Of a DNA stretch of 64,000 nucleotides, positions 34,150 to 47,045 are shown piece after piece. Under the pieces are notes generated by a model. That model did no database searches, was not told where the DNA came from, and saw only the letters and a program-made list of their open reading frames with translations. The stretch covers positions 186,001-250,000 of the forward strand of contig FJUW01000062.1 of the NCBI GenBank assembly GCA_900074885.1. Reading direction: 5' to 3'. The translations under genes were made by a program, and so were the position numbers. Positions within the stretch are counted from its first letter, which is position 1. Every line of letters begins with the position of its first letter. The DNA is from Rhynchosporium graminicola (lineage: Eukaryota > Ascomycota > Leotiomycetes > Helotiales > Ploettnerulaceae).

Positions 34150-36120
34150 ACTATTGTGGTTATGGAACAATAGGGGTTGGGATTAATTAAGCGAGCTTGA
34201 CTGGAAAGGAACACTTCTACAGTAAAGACGGGAATCTGGACTTCATAATCGGTTTTATATAAGTACAATAGCTACTTCCATTTTGCATACTATAAGTGAT
34301 CTCCAATCTAATGATACCTGTGAGCTATTTTACTTTACTATGAATATCAAAAGGCGAGTAAGAAGTCAAGCCGTCGAAACGCCTAGCAACGTTGAAATTA
34401 AATAACGATATTCGAGCTGACTATGTAATCACAACTAATGAAGCGCCTATGAATAATTATATTGAAGAACTAATAGATAAGTTCCTTCTTATATCGCCGG
34501 AAGGTTTTCTGTGATGATAGTGTTTATCGAGGATATAATATAATACTTTCCCTAGCTTATACATTTGGGCTGCTAAATTCCTCTTACTCACTATACAGAA
34601 ACTTGATATGTAGATATTATCTCAAAGGCTACCTTTTACGATTAGCTGAAATAATTCAAGAGACCCTTGACGACTCACTTTCATGGAGAAGAGCCTATAT
34701 CTATTAGGTATTAAAGATTGAGATACTCTTCTAATATTTATTTCAAGTAGTATTTATAATCTTTTATTGAGGATTAAATTATTAATAGTGCTTTAGGGAT
34801 ATCTTCGCCAGGATAATATCAAGATAAGGGAATATCTACCTGCTGTTAGAACCTAAACCCTTTAATTCTAACTTCAATTAAGTAAGGCAGACTTCAAGAT
34901 CTCTTACTAGTTTAAGATAGCGATTTATTAAAGATTACTAATATTATATAGAATTAGCTAAAAGCCTATATTTCATCCTGAATTTTATTATTAATATTCC
35001 TTTCGGATAATAGCTTTTGTAGCTAAAGTCCTCGAAGCTAGTACGAATAGCGATAAAGAAATTCACCTCATTCGTCTATACTGGTCTTTGACGAAGGATA
35101 TAATCCCTGGCTACTAGATATCCTCCTCGATTTTTATTGAGCTTCTTATGTTGTCATAAATCCAAGAATAACGACGGAATAGCTAACCATTATTTTAAAT
35201 GATAGACAGGTTGATTGATATACTGCTGCTATATAACTCGTAAAGGTAACAGCTAGCGTATATCCTCGAGTTGGACCCCAGACATGAGTAAAGGTAAGAC
35301 GGGAGATGAAAGTATTAGCCTCAGGTTCGAAGTTGAGACTGGGTTAGGTATTGGTATACCTTTGAGTGTCATACTGATCGGAGTTGGAATATTTTCTACG
35401 TACGTAGAAGTAGTATAGCGGGAGAGCGGATGTTTCTGCTGCTGGCATTACAGGTAATAGTAGAATTGCCCTGATAGATGATAGTGTATATATTATTCGT
35501 GGATTATATGAAATTCAAGGTGATAACTACACAAATATATAGGCGAAAGTGAAAGCATACTCGCTTTGAGTATATAATATAGATAGATAAGAAGGCATCA
35601 GGAATAAGGGCTATATATATAAGCTATAGTAAGTATTATGATTATATCGAGGATATTATATTATTAACTCAAAACTTATATATTTTCATTAACGAAAGTT
35701 CCGTAACTGATCATAAAGGATATACTAGTCTGTACACGTAAACAGGGCTATAATAGGCGAAGGAAGACTGCCTTGAATATATCTAACCGCCTTCACTCTA
35801 TTGATTTTCTACTGGTATTCTTCTCTATACGTATTATAAATCAGATAGATCGTTCGAATATCGATGTTTGAGGTGCGTTTACAGGCGACATAATATCTCT
35901 TCGCAAAGAAGAGTCAATCGTCACTCGCCATTGAGCAGTAGATAGCACGTGTGCTAATTTAAGATAGGAATAAACTTACGTGTAGGAAATCAATTACTGG
36001 GATAGTAACCCTGCGGTCAGATTGAATAACACAGATTTCGCATGCTAGAGCTATCAAGTGATATATGTTGGGGGTTCAAGACACGAGATATTCGATAATT
36101 GCTTGACTTGATCCCGGCCA
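34150..36120. repeat. AT-rich island, probable RIP-degraded transposon remains
   Basis: About 2 kb of very AT-rich sequence dense in TA dinucleotides, with stops in all six frames and no frame of 60 codons. The change from the flanking coding DNA is abrupt. In Pezizomycotina this is the usual look of repeats mutated C-to-T by RIP. No terminal repeats or enzyme motifs survive that I can see, so the element class is unknown. Confidence 0.6.
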
Positions 36121-37009
36121 AGAAAGGCTATTCATCCATTCGGATCTATGAACAGTTATGTGTTTATACATCATGGAGTAGTCTCAGGACACGAGCAAGG
36201 GGTTCACTCTCGGAAAAAACTTCAGATTATTTCTTTTGAAGAACATGTCATTGCGACACGCTGGTTCTTGCAACCTTTTCAATTTGAAGTGTTGCCCAGG
36301 GAATCCTATTCGAAAACAGGTAATTCTGGAAGTTCAATAGACGGTGGCATATGCTGTGTAACCTTCTTCGCATGTTCCACCGGATGTGGTATGCATAGAA
36401 TTCGAATGCCTGGAACATGTGCAAAAATAGCGCATCATGTCTGATCCCAGCGTATGATATCGCAGCAACTCTTCCAGAATCTTTCTCGAAGAAGCCAAGC
36501 ATGTGCTGGAGATGTTGGTGGAATCGGCGGTGACTGGTGACTGGTCACTTACCAGGGCTCCTAAGCGAGGCACGAGAACTGTCTTCCGAACGAGGTGCTC
36601 AATAGTGTTGTTTCTGTTGGCTTATCAATATCTGGACCCCTCATTCTTGAACAGGAGATTGGGCGATTAGCCGTTTCATGGTTGGACCGATAAAGAGGAG
36701 ATCTTTTCGGCATGCACGCTCAGATTACCGACGGATCTGTTCCTTGTAGTATTGATCGAGATTCCCGATGTACGTGAGGATACCGAATATTCCACTGATC
36801 CTACCCGGGCCCGCCTGGCAGTGCGTACCGCAAGTAGACAAAGGTACACATTGCTTCCCAAGTCCACATGAGATTCTGAATAGAGAGCCAAGAGTTTGTT
36901 GTTTTTGATCCTTTGTTGAGGAGGTACCCAAGAACTTAAAAGGCAAAGAAGGCTCAAGATATGTCGCAGTCTCTCCAATCACCTCAGGTTCATATTTCTA
37001 TCCCTAAGC
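36121..37009. promoter_or_regulatory. Upstream region of the carboxypeptidase gene
   Basis: Base composition recovers here. Short frames on both strands (about 80-100 codons) carry no recognised domain; one minus frame at 36248-36502 looks protein-like (MLGFFEKDSGRVAAISYAG) but is isolated. Otherwise this is promoter DNA. Confidence 0.35.
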
Positions 37010-39076
37010 ATGCTTTATTCCAACTATCTTCATGTCTTGGCAATCGTGTCTCTTGTTGGAGCTCTACAAAGCCCTCATCAGCAAGCAGCAAAGTGTCTCC
37101 GGAAACTCGTACCACCCAATCCCACTAAAGAGGCCCCTCGCACGCCGAATGGAGGTCTTTTCCTGAATACAAAAAGTGCCAGTGAGCTAGTTGGGTCATC
37201 GAATCCTCTGGACAAGCTAACTCTCATAGAATTCGCTGTCAAAGGCAGTAATTTGCCAGAAGTCGACGTACGTTTGATCTCCTGGATGCGCTTGACATAT
37301 CGTCTATTGCGCGTTGACACCCGTTAAACTTGATTTTTGTCTTCCTACCCAATGAGATGAGAGATGGCGAGTTTATGACTAATAATCAGCTTCCAATTGC
37401 AGTTCAACATTGGTGAATCGTACGCTGGCTCCTTACCAATCGGTCCTCCATATGTGGCAAATGCAAACAATCTCTGGTTCTGGTTTTTCCCCTCAACAAA
37501 TCCAGCTGCCAAGAAAGAGATTGTCATCTGGCTAGCCGGAGGACCTGGCTGTAGTTCACTCCAAGGTGTACTCCAGGAACATGGTAATCTACCTGAGCCT
37601 TTAATATATCAAAAGTCTGACTTTGCTAGGCCCATTTCTCTGGCAAAGTGGAACAAACGAACCGGTCTCTAACCGTAAGTTTCCTCCCATTTGGAAAACT
37701 TCGTTTGCCAACACATCTCCAAACGTAAAGACAGTACTGAAACACTGAACAGCTTTCAGTTGGAATAAGCTAACAAACGTCATCTACATCGATCAGCCTG
37801 TTGGGACTGGATTCTCTCAAGGAAGCATTCTGGTCAATAACGAGACTGATGTAGCTAATCACTTCATGGGATTCTGGAAGAACTTCGTTGACACATTTTC
37901 AATCCAAGGGTACAAGATATTCTTGACTGGCGAAAGTTTTGCCGGACAATATATCCCCTATATCGCCAAATCCATGCTTGACACCAGGGACAAGACATAC
38001 TTCAATGTCTCTGGTGTTCAGATAAATGATCCCGCGATCAATAACCGAGATATTCTGCAACATGGCAAGTTCAAGTTCATTAACAGAATAGCGTGGCAAT
38101 GAAGCTAATCATCACAGTACCCGCTGTACCTGCTCTGGAGAAGTAAGTCGCTACGAATTTGTTGTTATGTAGCTTCTGCGGAACCTTCCTAACTTGAGTC
38201 TTAGATACAACAATGTCATTGGCTTAGACAGTAGCACTGTGGCCAATGTCAAAGCTCTGGCAGATGCTTGTGGCTACACAAGTTATCATGCCGAACATAC
38301 TTCAACTTTCCCTCCTTCTGGACCAATTCCAGATCCCCCCAGCTCTGGTACCGACTGCATCACTTGGAACTATATAGTCGGTGCAGCCTTTGCTGCAAAC
38401 CCGTGCTTCAATGTCTACCACCTTACGGATTCGTGCCCGGCACTCTGGACAGAACTTGGGGTCCCGACTGTGCCATTCGCGCCATCTACTCCATCCACTT
38501 ACTTCAATCGTGCTGATGTTCAGAGAGCCATCCACGCCCCTCGAACAGACTTTCTGGTGTGCGATAAGAAAGACAACGTGTTCCCAACTGGAGAAGATCT
38601 ATCACCTCCCTCTGGTCTTGGACCCCTTTCCTCTGTGATTGAGCGCACCAAAAATGTCATCATTGCACATGGGCTTCTCGATTTCCTTCTCTTCGCTGAC
38701 GGCTCACTGATCACCATCCAGAACATGGTATGTAAACCTGAAACACTTCAAAAAGGACCTATCCAACATCTTCCGCTCTTCTTGCCACAAGCACTATCAG
38801 AGATCATAGCTAACAAGTTTCGAGACCTGGGACGGGCTTCAGGGATTTCGCACACCTCCGAGCCCAACGTCCAACTTCTTCGTCCCACAAAGCGCTACAG
38901 CTGGCTCGGGACTTCAAGGAGTCACTCATACCGAGCGAGGACTGACCTTTGTGACGGTGAATTTAGCCGGTCACTACATCGCGCAACACACACCCGGAGT
39001 TGCTTACCGGCAGTTGGAATTTCTCCTTGGGAGAATTTCGAGCCTGGAACAGCAGGGCACGTTCACTACGGACTAG
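37010..39076 (+). CDS. Secreted serine carboxypeptidase, peptidase family S10
   Basis: Seven exons (37010-37267, 37403-37583, 37630-37674, 37753-38064, 38118-38142, 38205-38727, 38810-39076) give 536 residues with every phase matching, so the gene is intact although it looks broken in simple frames. A signal peptide covers about residues 1-20. Family marks in order are ESYAGSLPI, WLAGGPGCSS, YIDQPVGTGFSQ, catalytic Ser223 in GESFAGQY, Asp433 in HGLLDF and His503 in AGHYIAQ. The intron at 38065-38117 appears to start with GC (GCAAGT). The enzyme removes C-terminal residues from peptides at acidic pH, outside the cell or in the vacuole. It sits in an accessory patch with a glycosidase. Confidence 0.92.
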
Positions 39077-39861
39077 AGTCGCGATAGAGAGCAGAAAGAA
39101 GGAGACGAAAATGAACATGAGGAGATTGAGGGAAGCGAAGTGCTGAGCAGGGCGATTAATCGTTGCGCGAACACTTTAAGAAACCAATGACTATCTTCAA
39201 GCTACATTTTGCTACTCATGATATATAAGTAAGTGCGCAGATGTTCCTATCGGCCTGATAGAGTGAATTTGAAACTTAAAACCCCATACACTAATAATTC
39301 GCTGCTGCACTATATTTCGGGAAGTGCGAAGTAAATCAACAATGCGGAGTAAGACTTCTCATGTTATTACGTTATTACGATTTTATCCGTTGCCATTTTA
39401 GCCAGTTACCCTTGATTGAAGCGCTATATTCCTATATTAAATCCAGAGATTCATAAAGTTTGTCCATCAATCGTAGATCTCGCTGCTACCCTGTGAGATC
39501 TGTTCAGCCGTGCCGAAATGACGATATACAGGCGCACCTCTCACGAAACAAGTATTCAATCTGATGTGACATCGGGTGAAACCTCCTCACATTAATTAGT
39601 TACTCTGTGGACGGGCCGAGGCGAGCCGTTATATCCCAATTGGGCATTTCAAGGGATCGAAAGTTCAGTTGAAGAGTTATTGGTTACCTGGCTATTACTG
39701 AGGACGAGCTTCTAACCGATGCCGGGCCAGCTTCTTATAAAGCGCTTTACGCTACCAAGAAAAAATTGAAGGTCTTGATAATAAAGCCATCCAGTTTCAT
39801 AGCACAATTTTCCCGTCGCTTGTCAATCGCTTCCAACTCAATAATTTGACCGCGCCCCATT
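39077..39861. promoter_or_regulatory. Spacer and GH43 promoter
   Basis: 785 bases with no supportable frame. The distal half is AT-rich. A TATA box near 39736 serves the next gene. Confidence 0.45.
39736..39742 (+). promoter_or_regulatory. TATA box of the GH43 gene
   Basis: TATAAAG lies 126 bases before the ATG at 39862. The motif is seen directly; its use is inferred. Confidence 0.4.
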
Positions 39862-41283
39862 ATGAAGTGTTTACTTTCGCTTGGGCTCCTGCTAGCCAGC
39901 ATTGGCCAAGCAGTCGCCGATAATCCTATCATTCAGACGATTTACACCGCAGATCCAGCACCGTATGTGTACAATGACACCATCTGGCTCTTCGCAGACC
40001 ACGACGAGGATGCAGCGAGCAGCTTCTTTCTAATGAAAGAATGGCGTCTATACTCCAGCACTGATGTCGCCAACGTACGTATTTGCCGAAGCCTAGTTCT
40101 CTCTTACAATGCCTTAATAATTCTTGAGACTTGTCTCATGATCCATATCCGATTCTTGAAATAGATTGTAGAAGCTTTGCTAATCGCAATCGCGTAGTGG
40201 CAAGACTGGGGAACAGTAGCCAGCCTGTCATCGACATTCAAGTGGGCAACAGACAGAGCCTGGGCACCGCAGACAATCGAACGCAACGGCGTCTTCTATA
40301 TGTACTGCCCTGTGCAGATCAGTAGTGGTGCCATGGCAATTGGCGTTGCCACCAGCAAGTCTATCACCGGTCCATACGTGGATGCTCTAGGGAAGGCACT
40401 GGTATCGAACAACAACATTGACCCAACTGTCTTTATCGACGATGATGGTCAAGCATATATGTATTGGGCGAATCCGGGACTGTATTATGTCAAGCTGAAT
40501 AAGGACATGATCTCGTACAGCGGTTCAATTGTTAGCGCCAGCAAGCCGAATGGTCTCGTAGAAGCACCCTGGCTGCATAAACGTAATGGCAATTATTACC
40601 TGTCATACGCCTCCAATGGGATCCCGGAAAGCATTTCATACTCGACGTCTACAAGTCCTATCGGACCATGGACTGGCAAGGGAGGGACCATCATGGCCGC
40701 TGCAGGCGGTTCTTTCACCAACCACCAGGGAATCATCGACTATAAAAATCAGTCGCTCTTCTTCTACCATGACGGCTCACTTCCAGGCGGCGGTGGCTAT
40801 CACCGATCTATATGTATCGAGGATTTCAAGTACGGCTCCGATGGTTCCATTCCTACCATCAAGATGACAACCACTGGTTCTGCCCAAATTGGTAGCCTTA
40901 ACGCATACGTTCAGACATCGGCCACCACAATTGCCTTCTCCTCAGGCGTGAAGACGGAAAAGTATAGCGAAGGGTTCATGCATGTAACCAAGACCAACGC
41001 CAACGGTGCCTATATCAAGGTTAAGGGGGTAGACTTCGGTTCTGCGGGCGCCTCATTACTTTCAGTTCGAGTCGCCAGCTCGAAGGGCGGCGGCAAACTT
41101 ATCGCGAGCCTGGGAAGCAAGACTGGTACCGTGATATCTACTTGCAATGTCCCATCGACGGGTGGTACACAGAAATGGGAGACAGTGAACTGTTCAGTCA
41201 CGGGTGCCAAGGGCAAGAATGACTTGTACTGGACGTTCTCGGGAGATTTTGGCTTTGCTTGGTGGCGCTTTACGGCTAGCTAA
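39862..41283 (+). CDS. Secreted glycoside hydrolase family 43 enzyme with C-terminal CBM6-like domain
   Basis: Two exons (39862-40074, 40198-41283) give 432 residues; the 123-nt intron joins STDVAN to WQDWGTVASL in phase 0. A signal peptide ends near ADN at 19-21. The five-blade propeller shows the GH43 triad: catalytic base Asp31 in ADPAP, pKa-modulating Asp146 in NIDPTVF, and acid Glu193 in VEAPWL. From about residue 310 a beta-rich carbohydrate-binding region resembles CBM6 and ends with DLYWTFSGDFGFAWWRF. Family members release xylose or arabinose from hemicellulose; which one applies here cannot be told. It neighbours another secreted hydrolase. Confidence 0.9.
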
Positions 41284-42499
41284 GCAACCACCGTGGCTCG
41301 TGATTTCGAGGATTGAATTCGTGGCTGGCGAGCCGTGTTTTGGCAAAATTTGAATCATTAAAAAGCTTCAAATAATATCCACATTTTACCTGATTGGATA
41401 TCATATCAACTCAGTAGACCCTTTTCGCAAGCCTTTTATCCTTGAGAATCCATTTCAGGGCCTTCTTGCCGTCCTTCCGATGTTCCTGGCTTCGAAAAGT
41501 CGCTGTGGCATAAATCGCTTACAAGTTAACATCCATGTTCTTTCATCCTAGGCTAAGTCGTCCACTACCTAATATTCTTCATCTCATTTTATACATGTTA
41601 GCCTGTTGCTTCACATGCAACCTTTGCTTAGCACTCGGGTATAATAGAGAATCTACATCCCTTTGATTGATTGTACTAAGAACACAACTATAACGCATCA
41701 CTTATTCCTCACCCAGTATTAGTAATCTGGTTTATCGTGAATATACGTCATATCAAAGAACATCTAATAGATTTCTTACCTGCATCCATCTTACGATCCA
41801 TTTCATTCCGATCGTTTCGGCACCTTCTATCTCTATCACTTCAATTTCTACAATCTACTATGCTAACATTGCTAAGAAGACGAGATGAAACATAAATGGA
41901 TTCCTGGTACATTCAGATGAACAACTCCATGGCTAGGTCAACAGGAGGCAAAGGCGGCTTAGCGTTGATCCGGCCAAGCTGCCTCAGGTCATGGATTACT
42001 GATCTATTGTGTAAGGTCCAAATCTTGACAAAGCCAAATCTTAGAATTTATAGTAATGCGACTTGTATCCATCAATTATGCGTCGGCTATACACATCTGT
42101 CACAAGATGAGTGTATAGCGTACATTGTTATCTGTTCCAACAGATATGCGAACTGCACCTTCTTTTGTTGACCTCGCTTACTCACCCCCACTTTTAGCAG
42201 TGGCAAGGACGAGGCTTTCTAAATTCTCAAAAAAACTGGTTTGGATGAGCAGAATTGCTGTGTATTTAAGGCTGCAGGTTATCTCGCGGTAGCAGTACAT
42301 GTGAGATGAGGTGGGGCCTGCTCATGTACAAAGATTACAGGTATGCCTTCCAAGAACCGGGAGATTCTCATTTAAGTCCTAGCTTGAGATGTTTCTACCT
42401 TTGGACAGAAATCAGTCATAATTCTCGATATCCCTAAAGTAACCTCGCCAATATTAAGTCAACCAAAACTAATCATTGATCAATTGGCGCAACTTTCCG
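41284..42499. other. Spacer without a supportable gene
   Basis: 1.2 kb, AT-rich, with one 91-codon frame at 41896-42171 that has no family features and no signal peptide. I see nothing else in it. Confidence 0.4.
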
Positions 42500-43140
42500 A
42501 TGACTTCTTCACCACCCGTTCATAGGTCCACCAAGACTGTCTATCACGACCAGTACCCCTCGATAAATGTCACCCGAGACTCTTTCTCCCAAGAAGGAAA
42601 AGTCATCCTCGTCACAGGCGCCAGTCAAGGACTCGGGCGAAAAGTAGATCCTAGTCCGAGTAAAATATTCTCTGCTGACGTTTCATGCAGGCATTTGCAG
42701 GTTCATTTGCCAAAGAAGGTGCAAGACCCATCATAATCATTGCCAGAAATGCCGCAGAGCTTGAGGAAAACAATTGATGAAGTCAATGAAATCAACCCTG
42801 ATAATATGGTGCTCTCCATCTATGGATATCCGAGATGAAAAGGCTGTTCAAATTCTTTTCGCAGACATTCGATTGACGTTTAGGACAGCGGATGTGTTGA
42901 TCAATGACGCTGGGTCTGGCAAATCTGCTCCTCCTATCAATGATACTGAAGTAGCCGACTTTTGGCGTGCTTTTGTGCGTATCTGAACATTTTTACCCAT
43001 GTCATCCTGCTGACGTCGAGCTGCAGGAAGTCAAAGTGAAGGGAACCCTCCTCATGACCCCATAATTCCTCAAATTAGTAGAAAACACGAAGCCCGCAAC
43101 AATCATCAACATACCTGCCGGGAGAAAGATAGGGAGATGA
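42500..43140 (+). pseudogene. Broken short-chain dehydrogenase/reductase
   Basis: The start codon and first exon are sound and include the cofactor motif VTGASQGLGRK, followed by a plausible intron (42644-42690). The next part reads AGSFAKEGARPIIIIARN but then needs a one-base deletion at an A-run (42767-42770) and another shift near 42820 to continue with DIRDEKAVQILFADI and DVLINDAGSG. After a second intron (42975-43026) the frame meets TAA at 43063 where the family continues, then reads ATIINIPAG before ending. The Tyr-x-x-x-Lys catalytic region is missing. It is a classical SDR that has decayed; the substrate is unknown. Confidence 0.75.
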
Positions 43141-44847
43141 AGCAGGACTCACCGAGTTTTACAGGTCTAGCACTCAGTCTGGCTTCTCGTTAACGGCATA
43201 GGCTTCTCTGATTATTCTATAAACGGGTTTCCGTTGAGACTCAAAAACACTATTATTTGTATATTCGATAGGGAGTCAGTAAATTGCCTGTAAATTCAGA
43301 GCATAATAAAGAAGGTCCACTACTAGCTATGGCGAATGATTAACCGGTCGGGATCGGTAATAACGACTGGAAGCCACGAATGCCAAAAAATAAGCTACAC
43401 GACAAAGCTTGGCAGTATAGAGATGTAAACAAACTGATAGCTTGAGCAATTGAAGGCCGAATATGACTAAGGCTGAGACAGTTGGTTTGTATTAGGGCTT
43501 ACAGTGGCAAGTGACAAAGCGATCTTGCTCATCGACATGGTACGGGAAGAAACCCTGAGAACCGAGACACGACGATGCTTTGCGGATAAAGGTATTGAAA
43601 ATGGATGTTTCTAGATTGTTCGGCTTGAAAAGAAGACGGTTCAGAAGAGAATGCTATGATCCATCTGAACAGAAAGTTGCATGGACAGGTTTCATCTGGC
43701 TACATTACTAGTGGGCATACACAAAGGTCTCGATCAATCGAAGTCGGTGTTGCAAGATCGCCATTACCGTCGCTAATCGCTGCATAGTAATCAACGATAA
43801 TAGTCTTGTGTAGATAGGCATCTAGTGAAGAGCTTCTCGATCATTCAAAAAACTGCCATGTTTCCATCGGTTGAATGTGTCGGAAGGGAATCAAGCAACT
43901 TTTATTGAAAATGAGGACGAAGATATGGTTGTCGTTCTATTTTTTGAAATGTATTCTTTGAAATGGGCCAAGGTAGGTAGAAGTAGAGTAGTATCTCGAC
44001 TATGATTATGAATTTCCGTGGTCGGTCTATTTCTATTTTATTTCTTATTTTATTTTATATCTTGTTTCATATTCTATTTCTTGTTTTATATCTTGATTTA
44101 TTCCTTACTTTGTTTTCCATTTTCCCCATGTTGACTTCTATTTTATTTCTATTTTATTTTCATTCTATCTCTATTTCCATATTTAGAAGCTCGCTCCGCT
44201 TTGGGCGGTGCAGTCCAAGCTCCACCTCCACCCAAAGAATGCATCTGGATCTCCGTAGACTCGTAGACATACCCGTGCGGTTACTTGTTGACTTAACACG
44301 GCACCAATTTCGCCTGGTCTTGCCTCAAAATCTATCTTCCTTTTTTCTCACTTCCCGCCCAGATTATCGAATATTGTGTTCGTCGTTCATCGACGCTGCT
44401 CAAGAACCGCCGAGCCGCAGCCATAATCTCCTTTCACGCCTTCACTTCACTTCACTTCGCTTCAACCATTATGCGCCGGCGGTGACTGCAATACCGACAA
44501 CACCACTTTACGAAACGACGGTACACAGGGGCACCAGATTCATCCTCCGACAACACAAATACAGCACATTCATCCTCAGTCATCAGTTCGTTAGGAGAGC
44601 CCGCACCGCAGCCCGAGCACTGCCACTGATAAGCCTCCTCATTCACTCCTCTTTTTCTCTCGCGATATCGAACCAATCTCCTATCCCATTCAGGCCAGCC
44701 GCGACCTTCGAACACAGGCTCTCTGCCACCTGAGGAGGAGAGGCTATTCTCTCGCATATCGCAGGTGCTGGTCACTAGTCACTTTACATTCTTTTCGATC
44801 GACTTGCGACGATACCCCCAAGACCTTGACCGGAAATCATACAAATA
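43141..44847. other. Spacer and long leader of the F-box gene
   Basis: 1.7 kb. The first 850 bases show no frame of note and look like decayed DNA. From about 44026 a T-rich repeat tract begins, followed by a CT-rich leader up to the ATG at 44848. The long plus frame at 44002-44733 is a by-product of this pyrimidine-rich sequence. Confidence 0.4.
44026..44180. repeat. Imperfect T-rich (TTTTATTTC-like) repeat tract
   Basis: Many imperfect copies of a TTCTATTTTATTT-type unit run for about 150 bases on the plus strand, almost free of G. It lies 670 bases upstream of the F-box start codon. Confidence 0.7.
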
Positions 44848-46646
44848 ATGCACGTGGGAAATGTGTCTCGATCGGACTCATTAGCAACGCTGATGACAAC
44901 TGCCTCCACGCCGGCAACTCCTGGACCCTCCACTCCGACGAATGTTCGATCAGTACCACTAAACCAACTGAAGGTCGATGAAATCGAAAACGGTATCGTG
45001 CCTCCGGCGAGACCGAAGAGCACGCCTTTCCCCCACCAAGATCTGATGGATGGAAATATTCAAAGCCCACAGCGTCTCTTCGATGTCGACTCTCCCAACC
45101 CTTTACAATCTACCTACGGCCTCTATGCGACGCAGCACATACAGCGGGCCACTTCGGTATCTCCCTTAAAAGATCTGCCAGTTGAGATTCATGAGTGTGT
45201 TTTGGACTATTTGTTTGGCGTGCGGGCCTCAGCGTCGTCCAGGACAGCGGCCGCAGGCAATACAAAGGTTCTACGAAATTGGGGAACCGCACTTCGACAC
45301 TCGAGAAGACGTGAGGTTTCAATACTGGCTTTGGTCAGCAAGCAGTGGAGAGTACTGGTTCAAGATCGGCTATATCGACATTTGAAGATCAAGGGGACAA
45401 GAGAGTCTGTGAACCTGGCGAATCTGTGGTTCACCCAGCACCAGCATCTCTGCTGCTATGTCAAGCACATCGAAATTTGGTTCCCTGTTTTCCAGCCCAA
45501 GAATCCAGCCTTTGATCGTACTCTTCGAATTCCATCTACAACCCCGGATCGCTCTGTGGTCCTTCGATCGCTTGGAAGCCTAGTAGATACTGGCTTCACA
45601 ATCACATACCAATCACCGTCGAACAACTGTACCTTGGAGGAAGTATTCAGGTTTGTGGGTATGACATTTGGAGAGGCCTGTATTTTGACATTGGAGGGAG
45701 GAGAGAGAAAGAAGCCTCCGATGGTTAGGCATCACAAGGATCCTGCAACTAGCGCCCTGCCGATTATCGATACCATCCGGACTCTTGTCTGTAAGGGTCA
45801 ATGGAACCTCATTCGATCAGACGATGATTTCCAGAACATAGTTGCAGCTCTGCCGAATCTGAGCGAATGGCATGCGTCTTACGCAAAACCCAAATCAAAG
45901 AGCTATATTTCTATGGCCACCATCCTTCCAAAGCTCCCACAAAACCTCACACACCTGAATGTATGCTTGGAGGCCGATTACCGCCGGGAGGCAGTATCTC
46001 CAGCATTCTCTAGGAAAGCTGCGAATGTAACGCATCTGTGTGCAGAAATGGCCAAGGCGATACCGACATTGGAGCACCTATCATATACCGGCAGAGTCTG
46101 TTTTTCATTCTTCGATCAAGCCGCCAAGTTGTCGGATCCTCGAAATTCACGTCTGAAGAGTGTTGATATCGTTGTGAAGAACGTCTGTCGACCTGCTGGC
46201 GTCTGGAATGACGGTTCAGGTATCACAGATGCAGCTTTTATTGCTGCCTTTGAGCGGCTGGTAATATCCGGGATCAAGTCTCTCGACAAATTAGCCGCGT
46301 TGCAATTCTTGAGGATTCGATTCCTCGACCTAGGTAAGCCCAAAGATTTTGCAGTTAGACTTCTATCAAGCTGACCATTGTAGATTCGCAAGTGCCAGCT
46401 CTCAATCCTTACTTCCAGTTGCTATATAGACAATGCACTGGACTTTGGAGTGACGAGATTGTTGAGGCGCTCAAGCGAGCACGTCCTGCCACTAAATTCA
46501 TTGAGAAGCCAGATGATCTATGCGAATTCGAGTTTAAGGATGGTCAACTGCGACCTCCACCGACATTCTCCAAGACCAAGCCTCTATCTATCAAGGTCTC
46601 AAGCTATCTCACGCTCTCTCGCAATGACGGCATCACCATCCACTGA
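44848..46646 (+). CDS. F-box-domain protein
   Basis: Two exons (44848-46333 and 46384-46646) give 582 residues. After a disordered Ser/Thr/Pro N-terminus, residues about 103-175 carry an F-box-like motif: SPLKDLPVEIHECVLDYLFG, a short insert, then SILALVSKQWRVLVQDRLYRHL. The remaining 400 residues look like a divergent leucine-rich or helical substrate-recognition region typical of fungal F-box proteins (for example LPNLSEWHASYAK, LPQNLTHLNVCLEAD, AIPTLEHLSYTG). It would bind Skp1 in an SCF ubiquitin ligase; the target is unknown. The second exon completes the last repeat and ends TLSRNDGITIH. Confidence 0.82.
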
Positions 46647-47045
46647 TACGTTTTGCTCTATTTTCTCTACTTGTTATTTGCTGTATCTGCTCAGGTATTT
46701 GAGAGACCGAAAAGAAATACGATTTGCTTTGCTCACGCCCGTGGATGGTTCCTCGGCGCTCTGTGGTGTAAGAATATAGGCATGGCTGCATCTGGGACGG
46801 AATAAGCGATGGAGTTGCTGGCATATCGGGGCGTTTTGATCTTCGAGAAATTTGCGTAGATCACGCCTGTTGGCACTCAAAATGAATCACGAACTGGAGT
46901 ACATGGTGCAATTTGTCATTTAACATTGGGCTTGGCTCTGGAAATTTGATGACTGCTTGACTCAGAGATGTCAAAGAAGATTTGGGGCTTATTGCTGTGC
47001 TGTAATGGGCATCGAACGAAACAAAGGGTTTGATCTAAGCAATGT
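46647..47045. other. Convergent 3' spacer
   Basis: 399 bases between convergent stop codons. No gene is visible; presumably both 3' UTRs. Confidence 0.5.

Noticed and set aside
37010..39087. Carboxypeptidase first looked like a frameshifted pseudogene
   Set aside because: Seven exons with matching phases restore the full S10 domain with Ser223, Asp433 and His503; one intron uses a GC donor.
44002..44733. 243-codon plus-strand frame
   Set aside because: It is produced by the T-rich repeat tract and CT-rich leader upstream of the F-box gene; composition is extreme and no domain is present.
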